A program made the position numbers and the translations under genes. Below the pieces are notes generated by a model. The model saw only the letters and a program-made list of their open reading frames with translations, was not told the origin of the DNA and ran no database searches. Of a DNA stretch of 64,000 bases, positions 61,587-64,000 are shown one piece after another; the stretch's first letter is position 1, and each line of letters opens with the position of its first letter. The DNA comes from Vulcanimicrobiota bacterium (GTDB taxonomy: Bacteria; Vulcanimicrobiota; Vulcanimicrobiia; Vulcanimicrobiales; Vulcanimicrobiaceae): assembly GCA_019240755.1 (NCBI GenBank), contig JAFAXS010000045.1:54071-118070 (forward strand). The letters are read 5' to 3'.

Positions 61587-64000
61587 AGCTTCGCCGTATC
61601 GCGGCCTTCGGTTTCAAGACGTTTGCGGATCCAACTCGCCTCGAGTTTCAAGACGGCATAACCGCTATCGTCGGACCGAACGGGTCCGGTAAGTCGAATC
61701 TGGTCGACGCTTTTCGATGGGTTCTCGGCGAGACGTCGATCCGAAGCCTTCGTTCGAACCGGCTCGAGGACGTCATCTTTGCGGGGAACGAGCAGCGTAA
61801 GCCGCTCGGCATGGCCGAAGTCTCGATCATCTTCGACAACGCCGACCGAGCGTTACCGATCGAGTACGCCGAAGTCGAGCTGACGCGCCGCGCCTATCGC
61901 GCCGGCGAGAGCGAATACTTCATCAATCGCACGCCGGTGCGTCTTCGCGACATCGTCGACCTCTTAATGGGAACCGGTCTCGGGCCCGGCTCGTACGCGA
62001 TCGTTTCGCAAGGACAAATTGACGCGATCCTCACGAGCAAACCGACGGAACGGCGCGCGCTGTTCGAAGAGACCGCCGGCATCGGGAAGTTCCTGGCGCG
62101 CAAGGCGGAGTCGCTGCGGCGGTTGGAGCGCACGGAGCAAAATGGAATCCGGCTGACCGACCTGATCTCGGAACTGCAGCGGCGTATCCCGGAACTCGAG
62201 ACGCAAGTTCGCCGCGCGAAGCGATACCGGCGAGTCAACGCGCGCGTCCGTGACCTCGAAATCCTTGGATACCTTCGCGCCAGCGCGTCGCGGCGGTCGG
62301 AGAGCACGGCGTTGCGCGAAGGCTTGCAGCCGACCGAAGAGCGCCGCGACGCCGCCGCGGCGCGCGCGTCGGCGCACGCCGCGGAGTTAGCGGCGACCAG
62401 AACGTCGCTCTATCGTTGTGAGTTGCGCTTGGAGGAGTTGCGAGGGAACGTTGCGCGACAGCGCAGCGAGCTCGCGTCGATGGAGGCGCAGTATGCGGCC
62501 GTTCTCGCACGGAGGGAAGCGCTCGAACGCCAATCGACGCAGACTTCTGCCGACGCGGCTCGCTCGGAGCAGGAGCGAGCCTCGCTCTCTTCGACCATCG
62601 TCGAGCTCGAAGCGCAAATCGCACCCCTGGCACGCGAGATCGAACTCGCGCGCGAGCGCGACAACGCGGCACTGAAACGGCTGGCGCAAAGCCGCGAGCA
62701 ACTCGATGCGGTGTACGGCGAGCTGCGCCGCATTGAAGCAGCCGCCGGCGAACTGGCCGCGGAGATGGCCGCGCGCCTCGCAAACGCGCAAAACCTGCGC
62801 GCCGAGGCGGAGCGGCTCGAAGGAGAGGAGCGCGCGGCGCGCGCGCGTTCGGAGCAGCTCGAGATTCTCGCCGGCGGCACGGCGCATAGGCACGGCGAAC
62901 GCAAACGGCAGCTCGACCTGCTCGAAGAGGCGCTCCTCGATGCCGGCGGCAGAGCGGAGAACGCCGAGAGCGAAGCCGGCCGCGCGCAAGCGGAAGTCGC
63001 AGAGGCGCTTTCGGCGGTGCACGACCTCTCGGGCGAAGTGCGCGCCGCCGAGTCACGACTGCACACGATCGAAGAGCTCGAGAACTCCCTCGAAGGGCAC
63101 GTTCCCGGCACGCGCGCCGTCGTCGACGCCTGGCAGCGCGGCGAATTGGCCGGCATCGAAGGCATCGTTTCGAATCTGATCACCACGTCTCGGCAGTACG
63201 CTCGCGCCATGGACATCGCGTTCGGCGTTCGGCTCTCCAACGTGGTCACGACGACCTCGGAAGACGCGCAGCGATGCGTCGAGTTTCTGAATCGAACCGA
63301 GGCCGGCCGGGCGACGTTCTTGCCGCTCGACACCCTGGCGAGCCGCGAAGGCCGGCGCATTGACGCTGGAATCGAGGCGGTGCCTGGAGTGATCGGCTAC
63401 GCGCACACCCTCGTTCGCAGCGATCCTCGATACTCCGGCATCGTCAACTTCTTGGTCGGTAACGTCTTGATCGTCGAGCGCCTCGCGGTGGGGATCGAGC
63501 TCGTGCGCGAACGCGGCGTTCGGGACACGATCGTGACGCTCGACGGCGAGCAGATCACCGGCGGCGGCGCGATCACAGGCGGCAGGTTCACGCGCGAGCG
63601 ATCGATTCTCTCGCGCCGCTTTCAAGCCGAGAGTCTACGCGAAGTTCTGGGCGGGTTGCGCGCGAGACTCGACGACGCTCAAGCGCGACTGCGTACCGCG
63701 CACGTACGCGCCGAAGCCGCGATCGCGGCGCGCGATGCGCAACGAGATGCGTTGGCGAAGACGCAGGCGCAGGCGGCGGCCGCGCGGGCGCAGCTGCACG
63801 CGATCGCGCTCGAAGTGGAGCGCGCAAACCTCCAGCTACAGCAGGCTAGAGAGCGCGCCGGTGAGCTGAAGGCATCCGCCCTGGACGCTCGGCGCCGCGA
63901 ATTCGAAAGCGAAGAGCCGCACGAAGGAAACGCAAACGAAGAGAAGCGGACTGAGCTCGAAGCGGAGCTCGCGCGCGTACGCGTGGAGATCGCGGCCGCT
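61583..64000 (+). CDS. smc: Chromosome segregation protein SMC (partial, cut by right edge)
   Basis: The frame runs open from ATG 61583 to the window edge, 806 codons. It has MKLRRIAAFGFKTFADPTRL, Walker A GPNGSGKSNLVDA, the R-loop and SQGQIDAIL segment, the coiled-coil arm from about residue 160, the hinge (about 500-665; EGHVPGTRAVVDAWQRGELA to GEQITGGGAITGG), and the start of the returning arm. The C-terminal head lies outside the window. SMC compacts and separates origins with ScpAB. ATGA overlap with rnc. Confidence 0.97.
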   Translation, partial: MKLRRIAAFGFKTFADPTRLEFQDGITAIVGPNGSGKSNLVDAFRWVLGETSIRSLRSNRLEDVIFAGNEQRKPLGMAEVSIIFDNADRALPIEYAEVELTRRAYRAGESEYFINRTPVRLRDIVDLLMGTGLGPGSYAIVSQGQIDAILTSKPTERRALFEETAGIGKFLARKAESLRRLERTEQNGIRLTDLISELQRRIPELETQVRRAKRYRRVNARVRDLEILGYLRASASRRSESTALREGLQPTEERRDAAAARASAHAAELAATRTSLYRCELRLEELRGNVARQRSELASMEAQYAAVLARREALERQSTQTSADAARSEQERASLSSTIVELEAQIAPLAREIELARERDNAALKRLAQSREQLDAVYGELRRIEAAAGELAAEMAARLANAQNLRAEAERLEGEERAARARSEQLEILAGGTAHRHGERKRQLDLLEEALLDAGGRAENAESEAGRAQAEVAEALSAVHDLSGEVRAAESRLHTIEELENSLEGHVPGTRAVVDAWQRGELAGIEGIVSNLITTSRQYARAMDIAFGVRLSNVVTTTSEDAQRCVEFLNRTEAGRATFLPLDTLASREGRRIDAGIEAVPGVIGYAHTLVRSDPRYSGIVNFLVGNVLIVERLAVGIELVRERGVRDTIVTLDGEQITGGGAITGGRFTRERSILSRRFQAESLREVLGGLRARLDDAQARLRTAHVRAEAAIAARDAQRDALAKTQAQAAAARAQLHAIALEVERANLQLQQARERAGELKASALDARRREFESEEPHEGNANEEKRTELEAELARVRVEIAAA

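Overview
The window (GC-rich, roughly 60-65% by eye) is a chromosomal origin region of a diderm bacterium. It has dnaA with DnaA boxes beside it, dnaN, recF, a dciA-like gene, gyrB, parAB with a parS site, rpmH-rnpA-yidD-yidC-jag-mnmE-mnmG-rsmG, and a lipid A/LPS export/BAM gene set. Several proteins are of the kind seen outside Proteobacteria: a short YidC without periplasmic domain, YidD, an R3H/KH Jag-like protein, a ribosomal protein L27 with a Firmicutes-type cleavable N-terminus, DUF3084 and a cyanobacterial-type LpxB-like protein. My best guess is a Terrabacteria-side diderm such as Eremiobacterota/Vulcanimicrobiota (WPS-2). This is inference, with moderate to low confidence.

Layout. 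1-1769 (minus): dnaX with a YbaB/EbfC gene cut by the window edge. 1910-5141 (plus): a RecQ helicase with an unusual C-terminus and a secreted protein of unknown function. 5135-29548 (minus): a continuous envelope-biogenesis block. Read in transcription order it is tamB, bamA, three OmpH/Skp-like genes, lpxD, lpxC, fabZ, lpxA, lpxB, a metallophosphoesterase, an LpxB-like gene, an O-antigen ligase-like gene, an LptC/LptA-like lipoprotein, lptB, lptF, DUF3084, a YqgF-like gene, a beta-barrel-like protein, a TPR protein and a glycosyltransferase. 29599-36139 (minus): gyrB, dciA-like, recF, dnaN, dnaA. 36140-36585: probable oriC with five DnaA boxes. 36586-37026 (plus): two tiny genes, followed by a convergent NHL-repeat lipoprotein. 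38077-46611 (plus): rpmA, obg, nadD, DUF3465, maf, mreC, mreD, a class B PBP, an aminotransferase and two small membrane genes. 46639-59445 (minus): trpS, thiD, thiE, a small membrane gene, parB, parA, cca, parS, rsmG, mnmG, an HdeD-like gene, a secreted protein, mnmE, jag, yidC, yidD, rnpA, rpmH. 59605-64000 (plus): fabF, rnc, smc (cut by the right edge).

How it fits together. The genes left of oriC make and place the outer membrane: lipid A (LpxD, C, A, B), LPS transport (LptB, F, C-like), beta-barrel insertion (BamA, TamB, Skp-like chaperones). The right side carries elongation/cell shape (MreCD-PBP2), ribosome and tRNA functions, and chromosome segregation (ParAB-parS, SMC). Genes are packed tightly, with many 1-4 base stop/start overlaps (ATGA, GTGA, TAGTG, TGATG) that imply translational coupling.

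Main points to check: likely non-AUG starts (CTG for lpxB, rsmG and possibly thiE; ATT for mreC); a metallophosphoesterase placed where the missing LpxH/LpxI step would be expected; an array of OmpH-like modules sharing a YGGxDIT motif; a DciA-like protein with a zinc ribbon; a RecQ carrying a PcrA/UvrD-like terminal domain; two undescribed microgenes next to oriC; a near-leaderless rpmA with a probable Prp cleavage site; and an rpmH-parB block whose orientation relative to dnaA is opposite to the usual order. I saw no tRNA, rRNA, CRISPR array, insertion sequence or phage gene.
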